Notes: a model not told the origin generated them from the letters alone. Shown: positions 45,808 to 58,732, counted from the first letter of the stretch. The stretch is DNA of 64,000 bases from Cladobotryum mycophilum (GCA_036429605.1 CM071589.1:1984001-2048000); one strand, 5' to 3'. Program-made: numbers and translations.

Positions 45808-47074
45808 CAGAAGAGTTATCAGCATCTGACCAATAATACACTATAAGCCCTCGCTCTACCCCGTACCCACCACCCATTTACTTCCTTGGTAAGCGACAAG
45901 AACCTTGTGAACATCCCATGCCTCCAACCACAAGTCCAAGTCCAAAACATCCTAATTTCCCTTTGTTTCCAACCACACACACACATACACACATACGCAA
46001 TAGCTTTACTCTCACAATGGCACTCCGTAGCACATACACAAATACACAAATAGCACGGTTTTTTTTCTTTTTTCCGCCACCAAGCAAAGCAAGCAAACAT
46101 TGAACAACCCCTCCCCCTTCATACATTACGCACTGGCATTTCATCCCCACCTCAACAAAACTTCAACCTTTTGGTTTCCCGGATGCAAGACTGCCGGAAA
46201 CCAGGTCTAATTCCCAAAAGGGCCCATTATCCCTTCGCCCCCTTGAAGTCATGCGCACAAGCTTGGATCCACAGCAAACTAACTCGTGAAACCTTTTTAT
46301 TTTATTTTTATTCTTTTAATTATTATTACATCCCTTCCTCCGTATCGAATCGAAACACTCCCCAAAGGGGGAAGGGGGGGGACAGATACACGGCCCCTGC
46401 AAGAAGCTGCGAAACGAGCCGCTCCGCCAGTTTGACGCCTGCATCGCTCCCATCCGTGCATTGCATTCTTGAGTACCTAGTAATAAGTAGTACTCGTAGT
46501 ATCCTTTTCGTGGGGGGCAAAAATAGACTCTTCCCTTCTCCCTTTCTTACTCATATAAGCACAACTCATGTGTCTCTAAGCCAACTTCATCTTGTTACTA
46601 GTAGTCGGTCATGCGCACCAAGTACACGGGCATCAACCTACAGAAGAAACATGCATCATGTTTCACTAATTCACTTTAGATAATGTACCTATATCCGTGA
46701 CAGGTGACAGGTCATAGCAAATCTGTTGACTCTCATTTTCCCTTGTTCGCGAGGAGATGCATTATCTCCGATTCATTTCATCACAATCCCCTGGTAATAT
46801 ACAATGTGCCTTGGTTCGTTCATCTCAAAAAGGCCACAACGTCATGGAAAAAAGAAACTCCCATCCCCCCCTTCCCCCTCCTCAAACGCCCCAATAACTC
46901 CAATGCAAGTCGGTAGTTTTACAAAATACATGTATACAGAAGAAAAATCATCATCGCTTATATCGATTGTCTCGTCAAAATCGTTAGATATTACCCACAC
47001 GCTAATAGAAACCATGGCCTTTTTTTGTTGTTAAAGTCGGCATAATCACCAACACATCGTAAATGATTCGCCTT
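45808..47074. other. Intergenic spacer
   Basis: No gene supported. Contains a CACACA-rich patch near 45974-46000 and an AT-rich patch at 46290-46330. The minus strand is upstream of the tRNA pair. Confidence 0.4.
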
Positions 47075-47803
47075 CTATGGGATCGGATGGGTGCCATTTG
47101 CACGCTGCAAAATATGCATTCGAAGATTGTTGAGCTCGGCAGTGCGTCCGGCAAAGTATTCGCGCCTTGCGTCTTCGCTACCGTGAGGATAGCCAGAGTT
47201 GCTCCCCTGCTCCTGTGTTTGAGAATCAGACGTATGGCTGTGCTCTCTAGATCGCGAATCGTTTGCTTGCACGTCGTTGATGTCCTCGTCCTCATACACT
47301 TCGGGTGCCTCATCCTCTTGAGGGTATGAAGTGGGCAATATGCCAACAATGGCTCTGAAGCTCCTGGAGCCGTGTAGGTCGCGCCTATGCCCTTTTCGTC
47401 GGCCAGAAATGGAGGAGGCAGACGATTTTGAGCTTGGTCTCGACACTGATTTCCGCCTTGTTTTTGTTGTTGTTGACGGCCCGAAGCTCTCCAACGCCGG
47501 TGGCGGTGATGAGGAGCTCGTCGCGCTACGATCCGTATAGCCATGTCCCCAGCTGTCAGCCAGCTGATGTTGAAGTCCCGACTCTTGCAGTATTTCGTAA
47601 AAGGACGATGCCATGCTGCAAGTGCCCGCTCCATTGTCTACACCCAAGTCGTAGTTGTAGCTGTGGGTCCCCTCCAAGTCATCGGCTTCCCTAGCTCTCT
47701 TTTTTGAGGAGCAGTTCCAGCTTGTTGCTCCTGCGAATCTAAACTCCATGTCAGTCGTCCGTGATGTAGTGGTACTTGTATATTTATGAGGCATCATACC
47801 CAT
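47075..47803 (-). CDS. Hypothetical protein, Ser/Arg-rich
   Basis: Single exon, 242 aa from the ATG at 47803 (MGMMPHKYTSTTTSRTTDME). A second ATG just downstream is possible, and the frame stays open upstream of 47803 without another ATG. The chain has an early KKRAREADD basic motif, a Ser-rich centre (RSATSSSSPPPALESFGPS), a basic stretch KTRRKSVSRPSSKSSASS followed by GRRKGHRRDLHG, then SFRAIVGILPTSYP, an acidic patch and a C-terminal segment REYFAGRTAELNNLRMHILQ likely to be helical. The basic clusters suggest nuclear location. I recognise no domain. Composition and the long frame favour a real gene, but there is no independent support. Confidence 0.5.
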   Translation of the reverse strand: MGMMPHKYTSTTTSRTTDMEFRFAGATSWNCSSKKRAREADDLEGTHSYNYDLGVDNGAGTCSMASSFYEILQESGLQHQLADSWGHGYTDRSATSSSSPPPALESFGPSTTTKTRRKSVSRPSSKSSASSISGRRKGHRRDLHGSRSFRAIVGILPTSYPQEDEAPEVYEDEDINDVQANDSRSREHSHTSDSQTQEQGSNSGYPHGSEDARREYFAGRTAELNNLRMHILQRANGTHPIP

Positions 47804-50800
47804 TGTCTCGAATGAGGCTGTGGAAGAAGGAGGGGGTAAAAATGGTGAGGATTGCCGTTCATATTTGTCACAGTGCAAGGGACGGGGACGTTTCAAATCT
47901 AAAAATTCGACACGGAAACAACAAGCAAAGGAACATGTAGTATGGGTGACGATGAGAGAAACAGAGGCAGGGCATCAAAATCATTTTGTACTTGATTAGG
48001 CCAAGAATTAGAGACATGGTGTGTGTATGTGCCTGCAGTGGGGGGCGAGACAGCCGTCCTCAAGCTTGTGCCGAATTCATGCGACGTGGGGCCTGACGTG
48101 GGCACGGCATGTACTCCGTATACTTGGTAATATAGGAAATCCACACAAAAAAAGAAAGGGAAATACTATGGCGTGCATGACGACGGACGGACGGAATTCA
48201 GCCGCTGTAGCACCTTGAAAGAAAGGGGACGGCGTGCCTGGTCGGGAGAGAGGGAGGGAACACCTTGTAACAAGGTAATAATACTACTTGCAATAATCAA
48301 TCATGATGCTAGCAAGTCGTATAATGTGGACCAGCCACATCAACGTGCAGATTTTCTTCAATGCATAATCCCAAGCGAGACAAGAACTCGCTTTGGAAGA
48401 ATCCCTAAAATCGGCCATTTCCTAAATTGCTCGAAATAAAGGGCCACGACATCGGCGAGGGTATGAGTTCCGAAGTCGAAACATGGCGTAGGTCTGCATT
48501 TGCGCGATGCAGGCTAAATGATATATGATGATGGATGGTAGGTGGTACGTGATGAGTGATGGGTGATGAGCGATGGGGCCTTGTACGGTGGTCGTACCTC
48601 AGGTATGCACCACAGGGCCGTGCCATGTTGGCGACCAACAAAGAACCATGCGCAGAGGCAATACACACAATTCATTCGAGGAGAGGGATCGACCCAAGGC
48701 TCGAGCTCGTCCATCAAGCCTCTCAAGGGAGAGAGTGAATGAGCGACGACGCCTTGCGGACAGTGAGAAAATGGTCAAGGTTGCCTGTCAAGCATTGGCC
48801 ACTCATCTCATGGTTCTGCAGCCTCCGCATGGCGTCGGCCATAACTAACGGCAATACATGGCGGTATTAAGCTACCAGGTAAGTGTCATATCAAGTAACC
48901 ATAGCGAAGAGGAATCTAATGCACATGAGCTTCAGGCACACACACACGCCAAAAAGACGACTGCATTATCGCCGTTTGTCGGTGCGGGTGAGGTCAAACG
49001 CCGTAGGAAGCCAATCGAGGGTGGGACAGCGGTGTATAGCGCCATTGGCCACTACATACATCGGCCGATAGAAGCGGATAAAAAAAGTGGGAGAGCAGCT
49101 TCGCCGACGACGACCAGACATCAGGCCACTGGAGGTCGGTCCGGAATCAATGCTGGGGCCGCCTAATGCATACCTGTTGTCTCCGTGTGCACTCCGTGGA
49201 ACGTCTGCGCTCAATCAGTGGATCTGTAGAGGGGGAGGGACAAAGGCCAATTTGCAGGGCGAAAGACAACGCCTGACCGACCGAGCGGACCAGGGGGTGC
49301 GTGTCCTTGCTCAATCATGGTGGCATACGTGCGTATGTGTCTGTGTGTGTACCCCCGTCCTTGTTGTGGCACCACATGCTCATACCCATCAAACCCAAAT
49401 TTGTTGGGTTTACCCTATCACGCGTGCAATCGGGGCGTTTGTAATAGTCGAATGTACCCATCTCGAAGCCCTGAGGACATGTAAGAGGTGAGTGTAGGAG
49501 AGGGGGTGATGTGGAAAGCAAGGGGATGGCAAAGGGGGAGGGGGTTCAAACCTGGTCGGTGTGCTTCTTCTGCAGTACCCTGTTTCAACCGCCGCCACAC
49601 TCCCGGAAAAGTAGTGACGCAAATCACAGATGCATGGGAGGGAGAGGAGAAGGGGCACTGGCTCGGATTCTTCATCAAGACGTCGTGCATCAATCTGCCT
49701 GCCGAGTTGTATCGTACCGATAGTCCAAGGGGCTAGAGGTAGATACTAGGTAGGTAGGTATGCAGCGTAACAGTTTGCGCGCATACATGGACTCATCAAG
49801 TTGAGGTGCTGCTACCTCATCAAGTAGGTTTTTTTTTTGGTTGCAGATCTTTCATTATTATTAATCGGCCGCTCGGGTAAGGTGCGGCCGAAAAATGAAT
49901 CCCGAAGAAGGAACATCATGATAAAAAGGAACGTTCCAAATACGTCAACCTTCCACGACAGGATAAGGTCAGCTGAAGTCTACCGTGCCTTCCTAGTAAT
50001 CGATTCGTCACAATCATTGCCATGACAAGTACCTAGGTAAGGTACGATGGCACTGTCAGATTCATGTCAATCATCCACCACAAATCGCCTAATCATTCCC
50101 TTCAATTCTCTAATTCTCCTCTCCTATCCGCCTACTCCATAATTACCCTCCAAAAGAACAGCTTGAGGCTGCCTCCCTGCTTAGCTTACCCACTTGCCCA
50201 TTCGAGGGCGTTGGAGGGCGTCACCGGCAGCCACTACCGAGACGCCTTGGCCATCTGACCACGCACATCCTATGCAGGTTGATGAGAAATTCCAACATCA
50301 TCGTCGGTTTTTGCATGCGGCCTCTACGAAAATTGCAGGGCGGTCATCGGTGCTAAACGGGGTAATTTGCACACTCGTCGCTGTACAGCTCACAGCCCCT
50401 AGCTGGCTGACTTCCTGCAGCCTTTGTTGCATCCGCGATATTACACAGCTTGAGCCTTGCAGCAGGAGGCGAGCATCCGCCACAAGGGGCAGAGGGTACA
50501 CAGGGACAGAGACTGGCCGACCTCATCTTATCCCTTTTCTCGTTTCTGCCCCCTCCCCTCACTTTTAAACCCCCTTCCCCATGATCCATGAACCATGAAC
50601 CATGAACCGCCCTTTGCTTCTGCCGGGCTTCCCCCGCGGACACAGAAATGATTAGTACTACTCCGTACTCCTACCATTAGGGTATGATTAATTTGAACCC
50701 GCTACCATCCTGTCGGGTTACACGAGGTAACAAAGTATTGCTCGCTTATTACCTGGGCGGGTTCGGTGAAGAAAAACCCCTCAATGACACCTGCGATGTC

Positions 50801-51881
50801 TGAGACTGACCCTTCCCGAAGGACTCTTCAACTAGGGTCTAATATTCCCTTGAGATCTAGGGAGATCTTGTCCGACCCCCGGCCGCTCTGCCAGACACGG
50901 CCGCTAACATTATGTACTGCCCTCGGAAATGCGGCCGATTTTTGCGCATTTTCACAATCGCACATTAGAGCAGGTCGATTGATCGGTCGCTACGACTCTA
51001 CCGCCTACAGGTACATTACTTACCTTACTATAAAGGGTCATATCCTCCGTGGGCGGCATATAGACGCAGATGCGGATTTAGATGCACCTCGAAATTAGTC
51101 TCCGGACTTTTGCTGTCCGCCAACACTTTTTGACTCAGAAAATCCGCACGCAAAACCTCGCCTGTGGAGGTTTAGGGGGAGACGTCTGGGAAATAACATG
51201 GGGGTGTTCCAAGACTGGACCCTACCAAGAACCAAGACAGGCTCTGTGCGTGTCACTTGACATATCATGGAGCAGGGCATTTTGCAGAGCCAGGTCAGAA
51301 ATTCCCATACATCGTGTCATTGCCACCGCGTTGATCGCCATACACTACGTTACTCTCAGTCCTGCAAAGATGTGTAGCTACCCAGCATTCCAAGCTTAGA
51401 TGAACATGTGAAAGGACACACAAAAGGCCACCCATTATGGATGTACGGAGTCTAGGAGTCTTAAGAATGAACAACATCGGGCGTCAGTGCTTGTTTTGGT
51501 CCAGCCACGGTGTCTCACCGGCCAATATGCTCTCTCGCAAGGCTCCTTGGCACTTCTTACCATCTGTCTTTGGTTGTAGATGAAAAATTTCTTGTGTGTG
51601 CCCTATCTCCAGTCCCTACTTTCTCCAGAGGGTTGACTACACGACAATTAATGAATTCTCGCGTGATTGCTCGACAGTGAGGAAGGTAACACAAAGATCC
51701 GGTTAATCCAGCATTGGTGATCGCTATATATCCGTCAATCCCGGTTGATTAAAACGAGACACCCTTCATATCCATCTCGGCTGCTCGCTACATTCATATC
51801 CACATCCGCTGTCATGTGTTGATGCATCTAAACAGAGCCCGAGTCAATCACCTGGTCTCTCGCCTCGACCAAACAAGGAAT
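47804..51881. other. Four-kilobase gene-poor region
   Basis: No supported gene, RNA or mobile element. Short ORFs (up to 134 codons) on both strands are unconvincing. TACTCCGTA-type words occur at 48112, 50659 and 51444 (TACGGAGT). GGTAGGTAGGTA lies at 49750-49761. Confidence 0.4.
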
Positions 51882-52603
51882 TTAATTTCGTTCCCGTTCA
51901 ACTGCATCCAGTTTCTTCCATCCACACATGCAGGCCACGAACATGAAGCCCGCACAGAACTTGGCTGCATGTTTCGACTGACCTATGAAGCTGGGACAAG
52001 TTGTCACTGATGTGATGAAGCCAACGCTTGCAACCAACAGACAGAGGTCGAGTTCGAACCTTTGACTTGCCTTGCTGCTTTGACCCCCACGACGGTCAGA
52101 CAAAGAATCTTGAGCACATGACCTGCGGCTTCCACTCGTAGAGCGTTTGACCCGCTTGGCCACGCTGTCGCCGTGGCCATCGGAAGTGGTGTCGACACCA
52201 TTAGTCATTGGTATTATTGGATCTCGGGCGCTTTCCCCCGCAATCTCTTCGACCAGCTCCTCTTCACTCAGTCCCTCTTCTAGTTCTCCCGCTGGTTGTC
52301 CTGCCGGCTGCCCTTCTGGAAATTCCTCTACCTCTCGTTCTCGGCCCTCGGAGAGACTTCTTTCTATTATAAAAGTTAGCAAGAGAATTCTATTGACTTG
52401 AATGACCGAATCATACCATGCCGGTGACGACAGTCACAGTCTTGGCCGCTCACAAATTTGAATTTTCGTATTATCTCTAAACCTTTGCAATCTCCCCGTT
52501 GTGACCAATACGTGGTAGAGTATATGGGATAAGGACCAGTGGATGTGATCTGTATGCTTTCCCCGCTGCCTTCGCAGTAGAGTAGTCGGTTGTCGCAGAC
52601 TTT
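51882..52603 (-). CDS. Candidate two-exon gene of unknown function (5' end not found)
   Basis: A canonical intron on the minus strand (52416-52364: GTATGA donor, GCTAAC branch, TATAATAG acceptor) joins two open segments in phase. The upstream segment (52603-52417) is open for about 62 codons and rich in Cys and aromatic residues: VCDNRLLYCEGSGESIQ, then YWSQRGDCKGLEIIRKFKF and GQDCDCRHRH. After splicing it continues ERSLSEGREREVEEFPEG, a short Gln-Pro-Ala-Gly duplication, an acidic helix EEGLSEEELVEEIAGES, a basic motif AKRVKRS and a hydrophobic Cys-bearing tail, stopping at 51882. There is no ATG in the upstream segment; it begins after TGCTAG, which could be a splice acceptor, so at least one more 5' exon is expected. 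A relic is also possible. Confidence 0.4.
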
Positions 52604-53671
52604 CTAGCATTTCTTGCAAACAAAAAGGCCCACTATACACATGTTTAACGAAGCGTGTTACTGAATGGGAGACCTCGGCAGACAAAATAAGTCGTAAGGA
52701 TATTGTCGCTACTATGACTTGGATTGTTCCGCAAGTTTCGATGAGCAGCGATGTTGGGCGATTGTGATGTGGTTTGGTTTGCGTCTGCGGGTATCACCTC
52801 GATTCTGCCACGGATGTGTCCTCGCTGGATTGGAAGTCGCAGCTGCGAGCCTCTCTAAGGAAACGCATGTTTATGTTGCTAAATGCAGAAAGTCTCTTGC
52901 ATCGTTTGAGGAAGTCTGGGTTCGTTCATAGTCCGGCATGGTGCCTTGGCTGTCAGGTAGAACACAAAGGGCCACCTGCTAACCCAGATGGTAGTGTGAG
53001 GTAGTGAAAACAGCTGGCTGTATTTACTCTCCAGGGGCGTCTTCGGATACGGTTGCTGGCAAGCATATCGCAGACTGAGCTTGATGGGGCATCATACGCA
53101 GATATCTCCCCGCTTAACGTGTTAATATAGACACCGAGATAGATATCGGACGAGTCTCCATAAGATTGTTCCAAACGTTGGGCCCACATCTACAGAAAAC
53201 GAGAATATAGGGTAACAAAGAGAGGGCAAGGGCATAAACACTAGAACGCTGAAGATACAGCAAATCTATATCTATTATTTTTCCTATTATTTTTCTCTCT
53301 ATTCTCATCGTTTCTCTTGATTCCTCTTCTGTCGTTAATTTTCAATCCCTTCATTGATAGTCACAATGGACTTCGATCTGCTGCTTTTCCCCTTTTGCGT
53401 GGGACAATCAAGTAGTGCGTACGTACCGTACCAATATACTCAAACACTGTATAGTAAATACTGTCCTATCGTGGGGATGCCAAGCATTCAGGGGTCTCCT
53501 CGGTAGCCCCACCAATTCTTCTGTAGATCGTGAGGCTCACAAGCTTCAAGACACAGTTCCAACAACCGCATGTGTCTCGCAACCATCTGCTGATTTGCCG
53601 CAACCCCCACCGAATATACGCCATCACCATGCGCTGAAATTCGAAATTGCAGGACCTAGAAGAACAAAATC
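52604..53671. other. Spacer upstream of GUP1 and of the candidate gene
   Basis: The minus strand has more partly open segments (for example 53189-53000 with YLGVYINTLSGEISAYDAP) that might be 5' exons of the candidate gene, but I could not join them. The sequence before GUP1 (AAATTGCAGGACC at about 53645) could end a leader intron. Confidence 0.35.
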
Positions 53672-55692
53672 ATGGGTCTGGTATCCTATCTCCGCACGGT
53701 CTATGACCTGGACACTCTCGACACCCGTTTTTCGAACTCTTCCTCGGTGCCCTACCAGACCGTCATTGACTCGCGCGACGACCCGGTAGCGAAGAAGGAC
53801 GCCGCGGATAAGGCCCGGAGCGGAGCTCAGCCGTCGAAATGGGGCTCGCCGGAATTTTATTTTTACTATATCGTTTTTGTGGTGGTGGTGCCGTACATGT
53901 TCTGGATCGCATACGATGTCTCAAGACGTATGTAAAAGCCTGGTTGACAATGGATACCATTGAGCACGAACCGTACCCTAACAAAGTCGATAGCCTCTGA
54001 TCCACGATACACCAAGTACGAAAGATTTCTGACGAATGGTTGGATACCCGGGCGCAAGGTGGATGTGTCCGATGCGCAGTACCATACATTTCGAGGAAAC
54101 CTTCCCTACATGACCGCCCTGCTACTTTTCCATCCTCAGCTGCGAAAAGTGTGGGAGAGTTTCTATAAACCTCAAGCGCAGGGCAGAGCGTCAGGTGCTT
54201 CAGCTCGGTTAGAACAACGTGCCTCGTTCGACTTTGGATTCGCCTTGCTATTCATCTTGGCCCTTCACGGCGTTTCGGCGTTCAAGATTCTTACGATTCT
54301 CTACATCAACTACCAAATTGCTACCAAGCTGCCGCGGGGCTCAGTACCCGTGATGACATGGATATTCAATATCTGCACACTGTTTGCCAATGAATTGACT
54401 GAGGGCTATCGCTTTAGACTCTTGGCCACGTACGTCGGGCCAGTCAATGGGCCGTTAGCGCATTGGGGTTACTGGCTAGACAGCTACGGAGGCATCCTGA
54501 ATCGCTGGGATGTTCTTTTCAACATCACCATACTGCGCCTCATTAGCTTCAACATGGACTATTACTGGAGCATCGACAAACGCAACTCGAATTCACTCGA
54601 GGTAAGTTCCTTCTGGAAGACATTCTGAACGAGTATAATGGGCTAATATGTCAAAGAAGAAGGGATTAGACCCGGCAAACCTGTCTGAGCGAGACAGGGT
54701 TACGATCCCCGCCGATGTCAAGGACTTTTCGTTCCGGAACTATGTGGCCTATGCTCTGTATGCGCCGTTATATATTGCAGGACCAATTCTGACTTTCAAC
54801 GACTATATTTCGCAATCAAAATACCGTGCTGCTAGCATTGAGGGACCACGCACTGCTCGATACGCCGTTCGGTTCTTGCTGGTTCTTCTTGCCATGGAAC
54901 TCGTTCTGCACTATGACTACGTTGGTGCGATTAGCAAGGCTGCACCCGTTTGGAGCGACTACACAGCTGCGCAATTGAGTTTGCTATCCTTCTTCAACCT
55001 CCACATCATCTGGCTGAAACTTCTCCTTCCCTGGCGACTGTTCCGCCTCTGGTCGCTCGTCGACGGCATTGACCCCCCGAGAACATGGTCAGATGCGTGA
55101 GTAACAACTACAGCACGCAGCTCTTCTGGCGGGCATGGCACCGTTCTTACAACAGATGGTTGATCCGCTACCTCTATGTTCCCCTCGGCGGCTCGTCTTT
55201 CCGCACCTGGCAGGCCGCAGCCAAGTCCACGGCCACATACCTGATGGTCTTTACCTTTGTAGCCCTCTGGCACGATATCAAGCTGCGGCTGCTGATCTGG
55301 GGTTGGCTAATTGTTATATTCATGGTACCGGAGTGGACGGCCAGTTACTTCTTCCCCAAGAGAAAGTACGAGGGACGGGCCACGACGTACCGCATGCTCT
55401 TCTGCGTGGGCGCCGTTGGAAATGTGCTGATGATGATTTCCGCCAACCTTGTTGGTTTTGCCGTTGGTCTGGACGGGTTGCAGAGCATTCTCAGCAGTAT
55501 ATTGCACGACTGGTCAGGTATGATTACAACTCCCCCATTTTATTCTTCCCCGAGTTTCCTTTGAGCCCAACTAACACTGATATAGGATTCATTTTCATCC
55601 TCACCGCCTGCTCTTGTTTGTTTGTTGGCATTCAAATCATGTTTGAGATTAGAGAATCTGAAAAGCGAAAGGGTGTTACGCTTAAATGCTAG
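53672..55692 (+). CDS. GUP1: Gup1, MBOAT-family O-acyltransferase, frame-broken in this sequence
   Basis: Exons 53672-53927, 53994-54601, 54657-55517 and 55586-55692. Gup1 is an ER membrane acyltransferase that remodels GPI-anchor lipids; it was first named for glycerol uptake. N-terminus MGLVSYLRTVYDLDTLDTRF, a first TM segment FYFYYIVFVVVVPYMFWIAY, the block WIPGRKVDVSDAQY, several TM spans, SFRNYVAYALYAPLYIAGP, NMVRCVSNNYSTQLFWRAWH and the MBOAT active-site His region TFVALWHDIKLRLLIWGW are all family marks. The frame breaks at the C6 run 55073-55078: as read, GIDPP runs to a stop, while the next frame continues ENMVRC. One added C restores 610 aa. All three introns have standard borders with CTAAC or CTAAT branch sites. 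Convergent with the FAR-17a-like gene. Confidence 0.93.
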
Positions 55693-55887
55693 AAGTCATG
55701 TTTGAAAGTAGATGCTGGCAAATAGAAAAGTAATGAGATGCGGAAGGACCTATCCGTGGAATTACATATAAATTGCATCATGGCATCAGTGACGATTTTT
55801 TCTGTTCAGTAATCACACATTATATTCATATTAGTTCCTATGTTACTCTATCCAACTACCCCTTATCCTACAATTCTAATTGCCACG

Positions 55888-56845
55888 TCAAGTCTCACCA
55901 GAGACCCTGACATCGGGGTATTTCTGCCCAATAGTGTTCATCTCCGCATCATTGCTCCAATCACGCTGTCGGGCAAACTTCCCGTCCTTGCCTAGCTTCT
56001 TCTCCGTGAACCAGCGTCGCACCCAGACAAGGCACCGGACAATGAGGAAGACGATGACGATACCCGCAGCGATTCCGATTATGTACGCCGCAACGTAGCC
56101 TCGTCCATGAGCTGCCTTGTAGTCAAGGAAGCTGTATGTGTAGAAGCCCTGGGTCGCCTTGGTAATGTACGCCACGGAAAGATAACCAGCAAGAATGAGA
56201 ATAAGCCAGGGAATGTGCACAAAAGGAGGCGGGTTCGTGCGCGGGATGAGGATCTCGAAGAGCGCAAAGGCACTGTTAAGACCATGCTGGCTGATATTCG
56301 ACCATGCGGAAAACGCATGGGGATACCAGCCGCCGCCGTATATGACGCCCCAATATACTATGGAGACGAGAAAAGGGTAGGCGATGATGGTGGTGTAGAA
56401 CAGAGAGTGGAGCGCCTGGAGGGGGCGAGGCAGGCGGTCCAACAGCGGGCGGGTGCGCAGCGCGTAGGTCAAGGTGTGCAGGGCGGAGACGATGAAGTAG
56501 AATGCGAGGCCCCAGTAGGTTAGGACCGTGAAGTAGGAGAAGGATTCGCGGGCGTCGCGGCAGCCTCCTTCATCTTCGTGGGTGCAGGTCCAGCCGATGA
56601 TGAAGAGCCGGGTTGTCAATGCATAAGTGCCCTGTTGGGAAAGAAGTTTGCATGTTAGTTGTTGGGATATGGTACAAGTAGTACTAAGATAGCATTGGAT
56701 ATCGAGCAGATGATGAATAACTTACTATGATGGCACGGCAGATGAATAGGAGCCACGGGCTAAGCAGCCAAGAGGTCTCGAAGCGTTGCGACGGGTCCCA
56801 TAGATCCGTCCCGAAGGAGAATGCTTCCTTCAAACGTGACACCAT
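55888..56845 (-). CDS. FAR-17a/AIG1-like integral membrane protein
   Basis: Minus-strand exons 56845-56726 and 56631-55888 (intron 56632-56725, GTAAGT donor, ACTAAC branch, CAACAG acceptor), 287 aa. Start MVSRLKEAFSFGTDLWDPSQ. About six membrane segments are visible (LLSPWLLFICRAII, FSYFTVLTYWGLAFYFIVSA, FYTTIIAYPFLVSIVYWGVI, HIPWLILILAGYLSVAYI, YVAAYIIGIAAGIVIVFLIV among them), then a basic cytosolic tail. The animal relatives AIG1/ADTRP hydrolyse fatty-acid esters of hydroxy fatty acids with a Thr/His pair; SFLDYKAAHGRG and HAFSAWSNISQHGLNS provide candidate His residues. The activity of the fungal protein is unknown to me. Confidence 0.85.
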
Positions 56846-58728
56846 TGTTCGAACGACCCAACACAAGGTATAGAATTCAATAATACTGGTACCTGGTGTG
56901 TATAGTACGTAACGATCTGCTTGATTCCTTGTGTGGGCAAGGTGTATGTGTTTGTCGCGTCCAAACCCAAAAAAAACGGGTTTGTTAGAAAGAGGCAGCT
57001 GAACATGGTCGCGATGGGGCCCTGCTGCGTGTCGTGCATGGGTAAGGGTTTCGAAGGAAGGTGAGGCCTTCCTCAATTAGGTCAAGTTTTTGCATTAGTT
57101 GGACCCTCTTCCCGGGGGAAGGCATGCCGAGGTCAGCGTTCCTGCAGCGAACCTTGAAGATCCATGGAAGGAACGACTGTTTTTTACTGCTTATCTACAA
57201 GTAGGCATCTTTTTTTAAAGTGGAAAATCATGCATTGCAGTGGTACGATCATGAAGATGTGCTCCAAGGGAGAATGAATCAGGGCACTCAGAGCAGAACA
57301 TGGTTTGAGTCACCCTATACTTTCGATTTGTGGAGAATGCGATGACAACACATCATGGCCGAATTATCCGTTGGTCAGCACTTTAGATATCCATGGGATT
57401 TCAATATCTTCTGTTAAAGCCTCCACCAATGATTGACACATTTATCCTATATGCATATGAATACTACTCACTTGATGGAACACAATATTGGCAAATCTAG
57501 AAGGTTGATTTTTCCCCCTTCTTTTATGCAGGCCCCGCATTCGTCTTGCTGCCCCTCTCTCTCTTTACTCAGTTGCTACAATAGGGCTGATTTTCTCGCC
57601 CATTACGTATATGACACTTGGCATTGCAACCTTTAAGAATGGTTCTTCGGGCCGAAAAGACATATGTTCTTTCTTTCAACTACTTTAGTTAGGTACAAGT
57701 AGTTGACATGTCAGATGCGAAAAGAACGTTGCGGACCCTTGGTGGGTTTATGCGTCTGATTAAACCTTCTAGACCCGCAGTGAAGTCTGGGGTTCATGCA
57801 ACTTGGGGTTGGGTTGGGTTGCATGGTACATTTTCGATTTTCGAGGCTGCTGTCGCACATTGAAAGCTTGCCCGGAAACGTGGGCGAAGCACGTTGCACA
57901 TGATCTTCAGGTGTTTTTGTGATGAAGGATTCCCTGTGCCCCGGTTCCGAGAGGGACGGTGGCACGATGAAAGGACCTGGGTATCTGAATCTTGGCCGAG
58001 TACAGGCAGATGTGCGAGATTGTGTGCCCTAAGCAGCTATTTGTAGACGCCCGATCCGTCATGGAGTGGAACCAAGCCTGCCTCCGTAATGAAAAGGACC
58101 TGGTAAGTCCAGCGAGTCGTCGTCGTCGTCATAGACGATGAAAAAGAAACTGCAGTCAATTTCAAGAGAAAAGGAATTCATCAAAAATCATCATCATTAT
58201 CCACATGGACACGTAGATGCAATGCAGAAATGCACCGATGCCTGATAGAATCGTCCGATCCAAAGGTTGCCAAGGAAAAGTCTCATCGCTGCAACCCCCT
58301 TGGAATGGGTCAAGACATTCTACCAATTTGTCCACCGGAGATGTTCCTCATTTCAAAAACACAAAACGAGAGATTTCGCAAAGAATGTTAACTGGCGCGC
58401 GTTTTTCTTTCCCTTTCGCTCTCTTCAATCCCCGAAGCCCTGATGTGCGTGCGTATGTATCGAATGAATGGCTCCTGTTGAAAGGAGACAAAATTGAGGA
58501 AAATCAGTTTTTTTTTTTGTTCCCACCGAGTCAAACGTGTAATCACAATTTCCTTGGCCGGGCTGACGAATCACCAACGAGCCAAGGCCTGGACGAGCGC
58601 AATTGAATAAGACCCCGAAATGAACGGCCCCCCTCTGGGCAGCACCCCCGGTCTGTACTGGAAAGATGCAAGCCGAGAGACAGCGTTTTGGCGCGCAAAG
58701 TGAGGAGGACGAAGAGGGATGTGATAAG

Positions 58729-58732
<4 letters not shown>

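Noticed and set aside
52045..52065. GAGTTCGAACC as a tRNA B box
   Set aside because: No cloverleaf can be folded around it, and it lies inside the candidate coding exon.
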